Assembly (NCBI GenBank): GCA_949752735.1
Contig: OX457053.1
Location: forward strand, 24,740,682 to 24,804,681
Reading direction: 5' to 3'
Origin: Lumbricus terrestris
Lineage: Eukaryota; Annelida; Clitellata; Crassiclitellata; Lumbricidae
Length of the DNA: 64,000 nucleotides
Shown: piece after piece, positions 42,167-53,281 of the stretch
Layout of the letters: every line of letters begins with the position of its first letter
Numbering within the stretch: the stretch's first letter is position 1
Made by a program: the position numbers and the translations under genes
Notes under the pieces: generated by a model
Seen by the model: only the letters and a program-made list of their open reading frames with translations
The model's database searches: none
Told to the model about the DNA's origin: nothing

Positions 42167-44823
42167 GTAACAAGAAACAAGAAAATGGTGAGTTCCTGTA
42201 ATTACTTTGACTGAAATATAACACTTATTTATATCATGACTTCCATGACTAAAATACCTACATATTATTCTATGAATGGTAGGTAGTTAAGGAGTTTTTG
42301 GTACAAGTGATGAAATAATGAAACTTGATTGTAAGCTGAAGAAATTCTTACTAACAGCTACTAGATGGACTGATGTACCATTTTTAATCAATTATTGCAT
42401 TTCGACGCATGTATAGTGATCCGAAGTAGTTTGCATGTGGCAAATATATTTGCATTGTATGATAATAACAATAGAATTATTTATATTACACTGTATTGCA
42501 GCCGAAGCCAAAGAAACAAGTGGTGTACATGAGCTATGTTTATCGTAGTTTGTAAAGATAGACATTTAGCTGTTTTGAGGCTTCTTTGTAGCATTATGGC
42601 TGCTACACAGCACCATATTAATTGTTATTATTATTATGAGCTGTGATTTGAATCTAATCTAAAATCTAATCTAATAAAGCATTTGTAAAGCGCTTCTCAC
42701 AGCAGAGCTATTCAGAAGCGCTCTCAGCGTGACAGGCTCATGAAAAGAGAAATGAAATAATGAATGCCTGTAACTGCATTCGTTCCTGAGCAACATAGCA
42801 TATCAAGCTGGTATCTTATTTCTACAGGGGGGTAATATTATTATTTGGCCTGTTATTTTTTTACTGAGATTATTTTCGGCAAACAAAGAAGATTTTTTGG
42901 AGAGGTAATTGGTAAAAAAAACCAATGTGTTTGCTATTGCTTTCAGCCGAAGCAGCTTCTTGAGATCAAGGATTTCCTGATGACAGCCCGAAGGCCCGAT
43001 GCCAAGTGTAAGCTCCTGAATTCTTGTATCGCAGTTCTATCCTATATTTTTTATTATCGATGTTAAGATCTTGTTAAGGAATTTTATGGTACAAATGATG
43101 ATCTAATACAACTTGACTACACGATGAAGAAATTCTTACTAACAGCTACTAGATGGACTGATGTACCATAATTAATAAGTAATTGTGTTTGAAGCATGTA
43201 TAGTGATCCGAATTAGTTTGTAGGTGGTAAATATAGTTGCATTGAAATAATAATGGGTGATTTTGTACTGTATTGCAGCTGAAATCAAAGAAAAGAGGGA
43301 TGTACATGAGTTGTATATTATTATAATATTATAGTACCTTCAGAAGCAGGCATTTATCTTCAGTCAGCTCAGATAACATTTGAAGTGCAGAACTTTGTAA
43401 GGTCAGACTCTCACCAGTGTGGGTCAAGTACAGAAGCAGGCATTTATCTTTAGTCAGATCAGATAAACATTTGAAGTGCAGTCGTGCGGTCAGACTCTCA
43501 CCAGTATTGGTCAAGCAACCATGGATTGATGAAGTTCTGATTTTGTAGACTGACCATTAATTGTTTTAGTTATGATGTGCCAAAGTTGTCTCAAGAACTG
43601 TTTTGTTTATCATTCTCCCTGGCACAGTTAACACTTTAGTGACAAGCTCTGATTGGTCTGCATTGTGAGAAGCTTCTTTAGAGACCAAGGGTTTTGAATT
43701 CCCATGCCATTTACTACACTTTGGTCGGTACAAGGGTTAAGCATAGGTTGCTCTGATTGCAGTGGACAGCTTTTTTGCAGAATGGCTGTGTCTGCTACTG
43801 TGTGCTTACCAGTGCCTAGACAGTATCTGTTGATGTTCTTGTTTATTTAATTTGTTGTTCTCTGAATTTTTTCAGCTGTTAAAATCAAGAAGAACAAAGA
43901 GGGCAGCACCAAGTTCAAGCTCCGATGCAGCCGTTACCTGTACACGCTGTGCATCAACGACGGCGAGAAGGCCGATAAACTCCGACAGTCTCTTCCCCCT
44001 GGTCAGTGCATTATTTACTCTTGAATTGGCTTTTGTTTGGTTGTAACAGTTTCATCACGAATACTATTTTCTGTGCTACTCGAAAGTCCAGAGAAACTTT
44101 CTGATCGACTTTTTGTCGTACCGCAGCATAAAACGAACTAATTTCATCAATTTTATTAGTTTTATTTATTATATAATTGCAGTCTTCTGCTGTCTTCTTG
44201 TCAGAATTTCATTTATGATATTTTTTCATATTTACTCTTTGTTGGACTTGGCGGTACATGCTGTATACCCGCATATACCTTTGTTTTTGGAACTCGGTGC
44301 ACTAAGCCCTAACATTTTTTAGGTGAGTTCACGCTGTATACCTGCGTATAGTGTCATGTGGGACGCGGTGGTGTAGTGGGTATGTTCGTTGCCATGCAGC
44401 CGAAGGGTTGCAGGTTCGAATCCACCTCAAGTTGCTGCGTAGAGACCTTGGCCAAGTCCTTCACTCGCAATTGCTCAGCATTTTTGCGTGAAACTCCGAT
44501 GCAGTGTCCGCTCTGTAGTCGGGAGCGCTTCTGAGTAGGGAGCTTGAAGGGGCACTATTACAAGTGCACATACAAACAAACTTGTATTGTACAGCCCTGG
44601 TATGGTGGGTCATTTAGATGATAGTAGATTGTCTTTCAGAATATATATAAGTGGGAGAGTTTCAGTTTCACAGAGTCTGCGTTCTCTTTGCTTGTAGGTC
44701 TGCAAGTGAAGGATCTGAAGACACCAGGCGTGGATGACAAGAAGTAGACTGCATAGGTTTTATGCTTTGGCTGTTGTTGACTACAGTTGTACGAGAGAGA
44801 GAGAAAGAGAGAGAATTAATAAA
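42167..44823 (+). CDS. RPL38: Ribosomal protein L38 (eL38)
   Basis: A protein of the large ribosomal subunit. Coding exons: ATG at 42185-42187 (end of a 21-nt exon 42167-42187), 42947-43007, 43876-44001 and 44698-44747 (TAG 44745-44747), all GT-AG with matching phases, giving 79 residues. The sequence begins [20 protein letters not shown], then [20 protein letters not shown] and [20 protein letters not shown], and ends [19 protein letters not shown]. It is collinear with animal L38 but has a roughly 9-residue extension after the usual VKELK end. AATAAA is at 44818-44823. Introns 1-3 host box C/D snoRNAs, a common arrangement in ribosomal-protein genes. Confidence 0.95.
42299..42380 (+). ncRNA. 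Box C/D snoRNA, 28S-matching family, copy A (RPL38 intron 2)
   Basis: Stem TGGTAC/GTACCA; C box GTGATGA 42307-42313; D' box CTGA 42336-42339; D box CTGA 42370-42373. The guide ahead of the D box contains CAGCTACTAGATGG, complementary to CCATCTAGTAGCTG, which I recall as part of the conserved 28S segment before GGTTCC. By the D+5 rule the U of CCAUCUAG would be 2'-O-methylated. Confidence 0.88.
42655..42740 (-). repeat. LINE tail fragment in RPL38 intron 2
   Basis: TCTAATCTAATAAAGCATTT and GTAAAGCGCTTCTCAC ... AGAAGCGCTCTCAGCGTGAC is the reverse of the tail at 32515-32597. Confidence 0.75.
42947..43007 (+). CDS. RPL38: RPL38 exon: residues 2-21
   Basis: Acceptor TGCTTTCAG; encodes [20 protein letters not shown] plus one base; donor AAGT/GTAAGC. 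Confidence 0.93.
43086..43169 (+). ncRNA. Box C/D snoRNA, 28S-matching family, copy B (RPL38 intron 3)
   Basis: Stem ATGGTAC/GTACCAT; C box ATGATGA 43095-43101; D box CTGA 43158-43161. About 43 nt from GATGAAGAAATTC to the end match copy A, including the whole D guide. The 5' half has diverged and the D' CTGA is replaced. Confidence 0.88.
43341..43515. repeat. Tandem duplication, about 90-bp unit x2, RPL38 intron 3
   Basis: CAGAAGCAGGCATTTATCTT ... GGTCAGACTCTCACCAGT occurs at 43341 and 43431. No snoRNA boxes are recognised in it. Confidence 0.85.
43876..44001 (+). CDS. RPL38: RPL38 exon: central part
   Basis: Acceptor TTTTTTCAG; encodes (S)[19 protein letters not shown] and on through DKLRQSLPP; donor CCTG/GTCAGT. 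Confidence 0.95.
44345..44580 (+). mobile_element. tRNA-derived SINE, family A (RPL38 intron 4)
   Basis: GCGGTGGTGTAGTGGGTATG and GGTTCGAATCC boxes, body CAGTGTCCGCTCTGTAGTCG, 3' end CTTGAAGGGGCACTATTACA. Confidence 0.92.
44698..44747 (+). CDS. RPL38: RPL38 terminal exon
   Basis: Acceptor TGCTTGTAG; encodes [16 protein letters not shown] and a TAG stop. Confidence 0.93.
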
Positions 44824-44829
44824 AACAGA

Positions 44830-45200
44830 GAGACCTTTGAAATGTTCTTGTATCAACCAACGATTTGATAATGTAGTTGCTGCGGTTACGTTTCACTGTG
44901 GTGTCTTGTTTGTGTTAAGAACAGTTGAAAATTCAGTTGCTTTTGTTCTCGGCTGTTGTCTGATTTTTTATAAGGAATTGTTGCTAGGGGAAATGATCCA
45001 AAACCCTGCTTAAACATTGATTTTAAAATTTAAATGGTGGCACAACTGATTTGTGCATAATTGTGAGATCCGCCCAAAAACAAGAGTGAGAAAGATTACA
45101 TTAATATTTATTTGATCAATATTAATCTTGATGTCATCTCAGTACATGCAGATAAATGTGAGCATTTGCTGTAGCGCTTCAAGTATCTACGTGGAGGTGT
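44830..45200. other. 3' flank of RPL38
   Basis: No gene or element recognised. Confidence 0.4.
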
Positions 45201-45201
45201 T

Positions 45202-45407
45202 CAGTGGTGTAGGCAGGTGTTTTTTGGCTTAGGAAACAGTTTGGTTATCCACTTAGATGAGAAAAAACAAAACAATTGTTTGTAGTAACAATTGTTTTTC
45301 TTTATTCCTTTTTTGTCATTTTATTCCCTTTTTATGTTCTGTAATACTGTTGGGTTGGTGTCAGGCCATAAACCACCCTCCATCATAAATTCTTGGGTAC
45401 GCCACTG
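45202..45407 (+). mobile_element. hAT-type MITE, CAGTGGCGTA family, 206 bp
   Basis: Ends CAGTGGTGTAGGCAGG ... GGGTACGCCACTG. Flanks GAGGTGTT and GAGGTGCT match at 7 of 8 bases. It is inserted in a reversed SINE-A fragment. Confidence 0.85.
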
Positions 45408-45590
45408 GAGGTGCTTCCGACTACAGCGTGGACACTGAATCGGAGTTTCATGCCGAAATGCTTGAGCAATTGCGTGGGATGGTCTTGGTGAGGGTCCCGG
45501 CACAGCAGCTTGAGGTGGATTTGAATCTGCAACATCATTCCGACTCCAAAGCAACAAACATTATCCCTAGACCACTGCACACTGCTGTAG
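45408..45590 (-). mobile_element. Reverse, degraded SINE family A fragment
   Basis: GTGCTTCCGACTACAGCGTG, CAGCTTGAGGTGGATTTGAA and ACCACTGCAC follow the reversed SINE-A body. B and A boxes are mutated. 45680-45750 adds a LINE-like tail (AACACTTCTGAAAAG ... AGAAGTGCTTTGTAAG). Confidence 0.7.
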
Positions 45591-45750
45591 ATGCTTTGCC
45601 TGCATATGTCATTCTCTATGGAATGAACTTCCTCCATCTTTCTCTTGCCTTGAATCTTTTCTTGGGGGGGGTGTGGTTCAATCGCACTGGGAACACTTCT
45701 GAAAAGTTTTTTGCTGAGAGAAGTGCTTTGTAAGTGGTCCAATACAATAC

Positions 45751-46844
45751 GTGTGTCTAGGTTAGTATGAGATCCTATGACAAAACTTGAGTATGATTAT
45801 TAGCAGAGCTTATGGATGACTAGTTGCCAGTCGCCACAATATGCTATATAATATAACACTTGATGACCTAATCTGCTAGACATTGGTTGAGACCTTGTGC
45901 ATTTAATATAGAACTGCAATGTGAATAGTCTGGGGTGTTTTGCATGGACGTAGTGGCCTCCACTCCGCTTGTGTTCCAATGAACTGATTGGGTGATATCT
46001 TTCGCCACTTGCCCTTTATAATGCTTTTGATATGATGTTAGACTTTTGGTGAATTGACTGACTGTAAACTAATCAATTATTTTGAGACTGGATCTAATGC
46101 AGCCTACAGAGGAGCAACCAAGGCATAATTAAAACGAAATGATTATCAGGTCAGTTACCCAGAAGATCAATCTCTAAGGCAGAGACTGCTTGTAGTGAAC
46201 ATGTAAAAGCCATACGATATACAGTGTTGGCCTAAATTAATAGAATTCTGTTGCTTTGCAACAGTATAGTATAGTACAGCATTGCTCTGTATAATATAGT
46301 GATATGGTATGGGAATAGTATATTATAGTATGGTATAGTATGCTATACCAGACCATTCCATTTAATATACTACAATGTAATATGCACTATAAATGTACAT
46401 TGCAACAAATAAATATTAATAAATATGTAACTGTACTATACAACACTATAATATGCCATACTACAATAAACTACTTTACAAAAATTATACTACACTATAG
46501 TGTGGTGAATTTAAAGCAACAAAAGAAATTGGTCAGTTGCAAAAGATTTCTATTAAATTGGCCAACACTACATTGAGTGCCTGTTTAAAGGATTGCTGAG
46601 AAGCACTCAACAATAATTGGTCATACATTACATATTATAATAATTATGTGACCATAGGTTCTGGGGCATCAAAAATCTCCAACAGCATTTCATGCTTTGC
46701 ACATCTATTCTATTCTAGCGAGATGCTCGATAGTGTAGTGGTAAGCATGCAGGACTGTAGATATCAGATTATTCTGCTTTATTTATACTGTGAATGTAGC
46801 ATAGTGAGATAGTATAGGTCTAATAATAATAATAATCTTCGTTT
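45751..46844. other. Intergenic, low-complexity TATAGTA tract
   Basis: 46255-46500 is rich in TATAGTATAG words. 46720-46760 (GCTCGATAGTGTAGTGGTAA) resembles a lone tRNA/SINE A box. No gene seen. Confidence 0.5.
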
Positions 46845-47188
46845 ATTGAAATTCAATCTGACAAACCGCAGAACGATTACATGTACAAGTTATACGAAAT
46901 ACGGCCTGCTTCGCACGACACGCAGTTCGGCTACAACAGGTTCGGTAACTTAACACTAATGGCCTAAGTACTGGATCACTCCTGATTCGGCCAAGCCAGG
47001 AGTGGGAGGGGCTATCTTTTTTTATTTTTAGCAGAACCCGAGTCAAGCAACACAACAGCAAAGCGCCGATGGCAGCTAACAGAAAATTCAAATAAATTTT
47101 TGCCCCGTGTGAGGCTTGAACCCGGGTCCGCGCGGCTGACTCTCAGTTTAACGGCCAGCGCTCTCTCCACTGAGCTACGTACATCCCG
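46845..47188 (-). mobile_element. tRNA-derived SINE, family B, reverse
   Basis: GTAGCTCAGTGGAGAGAGCG and CCGGGTTCAAGCC (minus strand) form the tRNA-like head; the body matches 11815-12160. An (AAT)n tract lies at the 3' end (46822). Confidence 0.87.
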
Positions 47189-48292
47189 CTTTGAATAGTG
47201 CATACCCTGGCTGCCTCAACCTAGCTAAAAGGACTGCTCTTCTATCACATTAGAGTTGAGCGATCCTAGCGAACAGTACGATCATTTAGACTATCGAAAG
47301 ATTAATTTTACGAGACTTTCTCGAATTTTGTAAATAGTTCAACACGTATTTTGTAGATCTGACAAAATTTACATGACCTATAAAATAGGTTGTTTCTAAA
47401 GTTAGCTATTCTACGTAACACCGGAACCGAGGTGGATTGTGGGATTTGTTTGCGATAGTGACCAGTTATTCGCATAATTTGGTTTTTCTCTTCTAAAATT
47501 CACAACGGTTATTTACGAACACCAATTGTTGAAATCCTGAGGTCAGTTTGTAGTTTACTTGCTCTTTCAAGATTTAGGCGTCATTTTAAAATGAACGCTT
47601 TGAATTCCTCACTGTTTATTCATTGCCTTTGACTTTTGCGATGTTCGTTCATTAAGAGCTTGTTTATCAGATGCAATTAAATAATCCAATATTCTGTAGG
47701 ATGAAGAATTTCTTCGTTCCCTAGAAACGCCGAACATAGCGAAACTCACCTAAATACGAATTTACTAGAGTTTGCAAATGCGTGGGTATATAATTGTTAG
47801 CATGGCAGGCTTGTGTTTCAAAGTGAGTATGTATGTATGTACTTCATTGAAACGCCTGCAAACGCACTGCGGGAACGATGGACAAGAACAGAATCATTAT
47901 AGCGTGTACAATCACGAAAAATTGAAATATGCAATTCAATAAACGTAGTATAGTATACAACTACATAATAGACATGTTATGTTCAGAAAAAGGTAATTGT
48001 GCAGACTACGATCCTGTCCTTGTAAATAGTACGGTCGCCCAAGAAATCGCTAAAACACAGCGCTGCGACCTATCAGCCGCATCGCATGATGTATTGCGCT
48101 CAGTAAGTAAGCATTCAACACGAGTTCTAAAGAAAAGTGTTAGGTTAATAGCTATAAATGAGGGAAAATATGCAGTAAATATGAATAAATAAAAACTTCG
48201 AATAATGATTACACATTTTTTAGCACCTTCTAATGCCTGGGTCAGGTTAGGCACCGTGAGTGGCAGTTAGGCATTGTGAGGGTCGTTTAGAG
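47189..48292. other. Intergenic, nothing recognised
   Basis: An 87-codon open frame at 47929-48192 has no recognisable domain, splice context or paralogue here; I do not annotate it as a gene. Confidence 0.45.
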
Positions 48293-48377
48293 GTAGGGTT
48301 AGGGTCGTCATTGGATACTATCCAAAGTTACTGTATGTGCTTGTGTACAGTATCTAATGACGACCTTAACCCTAGCC
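48293..48377. repeat. Inverted repeat with telomere-like words
   Basis: TAGGGTTAGGGTCGTCATTG and its complement CAATGACGACC..CCCTA (as TAATGACGACCTTAACCCTA) form about 26-bp arms with two mismatches around a 30-nt loop. It could be a small MITE. Confidence 0.75.
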
Positions 48378-48963
48378 GACACTCGCGACACCTTGCCCAC
48401 TTTTTGTATGCTTCTATAATTTCGTTATCTTTTCGGGCATTTTCCTTGTTACTTTGAACACTTATTCCTTCATTAATTCAGTAGGTTTTATTTTTAATTA
48501 ACACCATTTCATCATTGTAACACATATTGCTTCCATTAATTCGGTAGGCTTTGATTTCTTCCATTGAGAATAGTAATAAAATAAGATGTTATATTTACTT
48601 ACTTAGAAATCTTATTAATAAGCTGAATTGACATGTCATGTGCATGTGCGCAGTAGGTCAAGATCATGCCACTTTTATGGTAACCACACAATGCGCGAGT
48701 CTAAGTTTGCAAAGTTCTGAGAGGTACAATTATTCAGTAATCTTATGAATTTTAATTTCTTGATATGCCAGCTCATTGTAGAATAATAGTTATAGCAATG
48801 GTGAAAACCGACTAAATCATCTAAACCATTTCTCCATGTTTAATGCAGGAGCTACACTTCTGGTAGCATACCTACTTTGAGATGTCGAACCCACTTATTT
48901 GTTGTCTTGATTACTTGCTTAGTGAATGCATTGCATCATGGGATGCTGATAGGTTGCAGTTAC

Positions 48964-50566
48964 CATAGGCGTAGGAGACGGGGGTCCAGAGGGGGCAAAT
49001 GCCCCCCCAAATTTCGGGCAAGTCTGTTTTTTCGGGCAAGTATAGACCCGGGAAAATATTAACCAAACTTTCTGAAGTTCAACGTTCATTAGTATACTAC
49101 ATTATCTCCCAGTTCCATCTTGCCCGAATCAAGTTAAATATTAGCTCGCAACAACCATGGTTAGCAGAAATTTCCCGAAAAAGTTCTGAATTCACGGTAG
49201 CGTTTCATAAATAAGCTTAATGGCGAGAATCGCAGCAAATTCAAGAGCCGAAATTTGCTCGAAAATCTTGCCCGAATCGAGTTATATATTAACTCACAAC
49301 AACCATTGATAGCAGAAATTCCCGAAAAATTCTGAATTCACGGTAGCATTTTGTAAATAATGGCGAGAATCGAAACAAATTCATGAGCCGAAATTTGCCC
49401 GAAAATCTTGCCCGAATCGAGTTAGATATTATAGCTCACAACAACTCTGGATGGCAGAAATTCCTGAAAAGTTCTGAATTCACGGTAAATAATGGCTAGA
49501 TTCGCAGCAAATTCAAGAGCCGAAATTTGACCGAAAATTGCGACTATTCGTGGCATTTGGGGAAATTCACAGCATGCAAGCTAGGTGCAACAGAAAACGG
49601 AATTCAGTGCCTGAATGACATCGAAATTTCTACTGGTCATGAGGCAAAATAGACACGATAATCTTGCGATCATCAACATTCAACGTGCAGATCTTGGTCT
49701 GCTATCTGAAAATTTGCAATCTTTTCCTACTTGTCAAGTGTGCGGGATCAGGGTGTTGCAATTGATAGCTCACTTATATTACGGGAAGGATAATACCTTA
49801 ACTGAGCACATTTCCAAAAGCATACGTTCCTCTTATTTTCATTTAAGGTGTCTCAGGATCATTCGCTGTTCTGTCTTCACCCATTGGCTTCCTCTCCGTG
49901 CTCACATACAATCTAAATTCCTCACTCTGATCTTCAAGGCTCAGCGGGGTTTTGCCCCAAATATCTGACCGACGTTATGCTAAGGCCTCACTCAGCTTCC
50001 TCCAACCGTCCACTTCGTTCATCCAACAGACTTGACCCTTGCTTCCTCCTCGTAGAACTGCTATGGCTCATTCTCGGTCATTTGCCACAATTGATTCTTC
50101 TCTTTGTAATGTGCTTACCCCTTGCGTTCGGTCTACACTTTCTCTGGCAGTCTCTCTTCTTCATTCTCTCATCTTAAAACCTGCCTCTTAGGGCGCGGTT
50201 TTTGCGCACTATTAGCGCCTCTGAACGGTTCACCATAGGATGAGGCGCTTTGTAGATGATTAGATACAATAAAAAACAATATACAATTATGAATTTAATC
50301 AGTTGCTCGTGTGAAGTTTGAACTGGTTAAGCGTCAGGAATATACACATAGGCTACATAATAAATTTGCATATATGCCTAAAATTACCACGCCTGGTCTC
50401 TATAATATGGCCGGGCCCCAGGGTATTTGCCCCTTGTCCTCGGGTGTGGGTGCAAGAACAGAGCTAGATGGCTATGTGTGCATGACGTCAATTATTCCGG
50501 GTTTAATTTTTCGGGCAAAAGTGAAATTTTTGCCCCCCCACTGCTGAAATGTCCCCTACGCCTATG
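48964..50566. mobile_element. Transposon-like element, CATAGGCGTAGG ends, 1603 bp
   Basis: Ends CATAGGCGTAGGAG ... CCCCTACGCCTATG, with an exact 8-bp duplication GCAGTTAC at 48956-48963 and 50567-50574. The interior has a roughly 125-bp unit repeated about three times (49120-49540: GCCGAAATTTG, CTTGCCCGAATC, TTCTGAATTCACGG) and an embedded LINE fragment. Confidence 0.92.
49615..50275 (+). pseudogene. LINE RT C-terminal fragment with 3' tail
   Basis: KSIRSSYFHLRCLRIIR, then HWLPLRAHIQSKFLTLIFKA and QRGFAPN match the conserved LKxIR, HWLPVRxRIxFKIxxLxYKALxGxAP block of CR1/L2-like RTs. The intervening FADD-to-thumb part is deleted. It ends GAGGCGCTTTGTAGATGATT. Confidence 0.78.
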
Positions 50567-50574
50567 GCAGTTAC

Positions 50575-51060
50575 TCTGTTGTTGCGATTTCCTGGACGGC
50601 CGTACTGTTTACATGAACAGGACCATAGTCTGCACGATTACCCAGAAAATTTATTATATCACCTGTTGGCACTGAAAAGTTGTAAACCCATAAAATACTC
50701 AGCAGCCTTTTAAAAGTAAACATTTTGCAAAGCAATGCAGGGGAATTATATATTGGGCATGCTGTTTCAAGTCTAAAGGATTTCCAACGAGAATGTCAAT
50801 GAAACAATATTAGTTCTTTTGTCGATTGGGTTGCGCTGTTTGGTGGGCATGACCACTGCTCAGTTCATGCGCACACTATACTCTTGAAAAATTCTCAACA
50901 ATGTTAACACGGCACACTGTATATGTCTACATATGTATGTTCATGCATGCATGAATACTTACATGCATAAAACGATACATGAGTGCATATATACAATTAA
51001 ACATACATAAAAGGATACAAACATACATGCATGCCATGCATACATACGTGCATTCAGACA
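50575..51060. other. Intergenic, nothing recognised
   Basis: A short ACATACAT-rich stretch near 50930-51060; otherwise unique. Confidence 0.4.
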
Positions 51061-51552
51061 TTAATAATATTCAGTGGCGCCTTTTCAAGGAGTTACTCAG
51101 AAATGCTTTCGACTTTAGTGCGGCTAGAAAGTACAGTTGTGAGTTAAACGAAAAATGCTTCAGTAAGAGTTCCTGGAAGTAGGTACATCTCCTGTGGAAG
51201 CCCATTCCAGACCACTTGGCCCGCCTTGGAAAAGACTCGATTTTGAATAGTTGCAGGTCGTGCAAATGGAACCAAGAGCATCCCCTTGTGTGCAGAATGA
51301 AGGGGCTTTGGTCTGGGATGCATGTGGAGCACAGAGCTCTCACAGGTAGTCTTGGTCAACACCAAGCTGACATTGCCGAACCATGACAGCGATCCTATAC
51401 TCAATCCACTGCCGGGTAGGAAGCCAGTGTACTGTCTCCAGGATATAACTGAAGTAAGAAGACATGACCCAATTTAGGAATTTGGCAACTCGGTCCAGGT
51501 ATACTATTAGACTAGATTTGGAGGCCGTAGTAGAGTGATTTGCAATTGTCAC
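51061..51552 (-). pseudogene. LINE RT C-terminal fragment, related to 24745-25122
   Basis: The minus strand reads ETVHWLPTRQWIEYRIAVMV and QVVWNGLPQEMYLLPGTLTE, the same blocks as the fragment at 24745. Frameshifts separate them. A LINE-type tail follows at 51660-51730. Confidence 0.75.
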
Positions 51553-51764
51553 AGTGGGCTATGGTGAAAGAATGCACTAGGGTGGTGATGGCAGAATGTG
51601 TAAGTGAAGGCTGCCTGTTCTTCCTTCTTTCGTCTCAACACCTGCTTCTTTACGTGGGGCCTTGCTCACTGAAAGCACTTTTGAACTGTTCACCCTACTA
51701 GAAGTGCTTTGTAAATGTTTAAATACAATACAAGACACACATTCATGTATGCATACATGCAAAC

Positions 51765-51945
51765 CTACACACACACATACATACATACATTATTCAATGC
51801 ATTATTGTACTTGTACTTGGATATTTATGTACCGACAAGTATTACATACATACATACATTGGTACGCACTTACATGCATATGTGCACACATTTATGTATC
51901 CATACATACATGCATACATACATACATACATACATGCATGCGCTT
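51765..51945. repeat. (ACAT)n microsatellite
   Basis: Interrupted CATACATACATACATA runs. Confidence 0.9.
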
Positions 51946-53281
51946 TAATATTCCGTGGTGCTAAAAAATGCAGATATAATTTTGCAGTCACTGTCTGAGT
52001 GAGTTATATGATAGCTCCAACTACAGTCTTTCTCAAGCTGTTTACTGGCTTACTTATTGGCCAACTCCAAGATACTTTGTGTTTATGTTCAGTCAAGTTG
52101 TTTTCCTGGCTTATTTAATTACTATTTAATTCACAAACAGCTCTTTTTAAATTTTATGCAGCTTCAGAAAATGTTCTCTTGAATGAGACTCAAGTAAACA
52201 GACAAAGAAGGAAAACAAAAAACCTGTTGTTGACAGGATAACAAAGGCAAAAACTACAAAGAAACTACTGCTACCTATTGATAAGCAAACAAAAGCTGGT
52301 TTATTCCAGTGATGTAGTCGTGCCCACGTAAGCCGAGTCCGAGTGTTTGAGTTCGAGTCACTAACGATCGAGTCAAAATCTGAGTTCGAGTCTGATTCCA
52401 ATCTATTAATATCAAAGTGACCTGAAACATACAGTTCAACATCATAGAAAATGACAACACTATTTATACAGAGAGAATAATTTCATGTAATTTATTCAAA
52501 TTACTCTGAAAAACTAATAAAAATGCTGTTATGGTGAACGGATGTTATGCATAATTCATCTGTTATGTTATGTTATTTTTATGCACTTGTTCTTTTCTGG
52601 ACCTTTGCAGGTTTGCTTGTTCTTTGTTCTGATTCATGCCTTAATGGTTAGTGTCATTGTATACATTTAAGATAGAAATGAGAGGGGAGACCTGCTAGCG
52701 GAACGATATTGTTCCTTCTGGGTATAACACTTTGACACTCATGAACTGTTATATCAAAATGTAGCCTACTCTCCTTTTGGTGATCAATGAAGCTTATGAA
52801 CTGAATTGAAATTGAACACAAAATTCGATGAAGTTTTTGTTTGATTATCTGTTGCTATGGGGACACATGACAATTCTTCCATTGCTAAGCACACAATCAA
52901 CAACTGTACAGACGCAATAATAATTATTGTTGTGGTAGGAACTGAAACTACCAGTAAATGTAGTCATGGCAATATACAGTGACTGTTCTGTCCAGAAATT
53001 ATTGTGACTTGGAAACCGAGTAGGGCAGGGGGACATTAAGTGGGTCAAATTCGAGTCCAGGTGCTTCAGGTTTGAATCCAAGTCTAAGTCACGACTCGGC
53101 TCAAGTCTAATACGGAGTCCACAGAAAGTCGGTCTTGAGATGGACTGAAGTCCTTGGCTGCCTATTTTCCTTTTTAAAAATATTTTTCTTGACCGCCGTC
53201 ATGACCTGTCAAAAATTCTTTGATATTTTCAATAACTTCTTTAAATTTAATTTCCCCAACCTGCTGAATAACTCCCATGAC
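51946..53281. other. Intergenic, nothing recognised
   Basis: GAGTCCGAGTTCGAGTC-type words near 52320-52400 and 53040-53120 suggest an old interrupted repeat (two related ends). I cannot define it further. Confidence 0.4.

Noticed and set aside
43341..43515. Tandem 90-bp repeat in RPL38 intron 3 as further snoRNAs
   Set aside because: No C/D boxes with closing stem and no clear H/ACA boxes on either strand.
46725..46760. Possible tRNA gene start (GTGTAGTGGTAAGC)
   Set aside because: No B box or cloverleaf follows; probably an isolated tRNA/SINE fragment.
47929..48192. 87-codon open frame
   Set aside because: No recognisable domain, start context or splice evidence; length is within chance for AT-rich DNA.
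52147..52401. Minus-strand frame with a hydrophobic stretch
   Set aside because: GAGTC-type repeat and T-rich DNA give the Ser/Asp and Phe runs; no other support.
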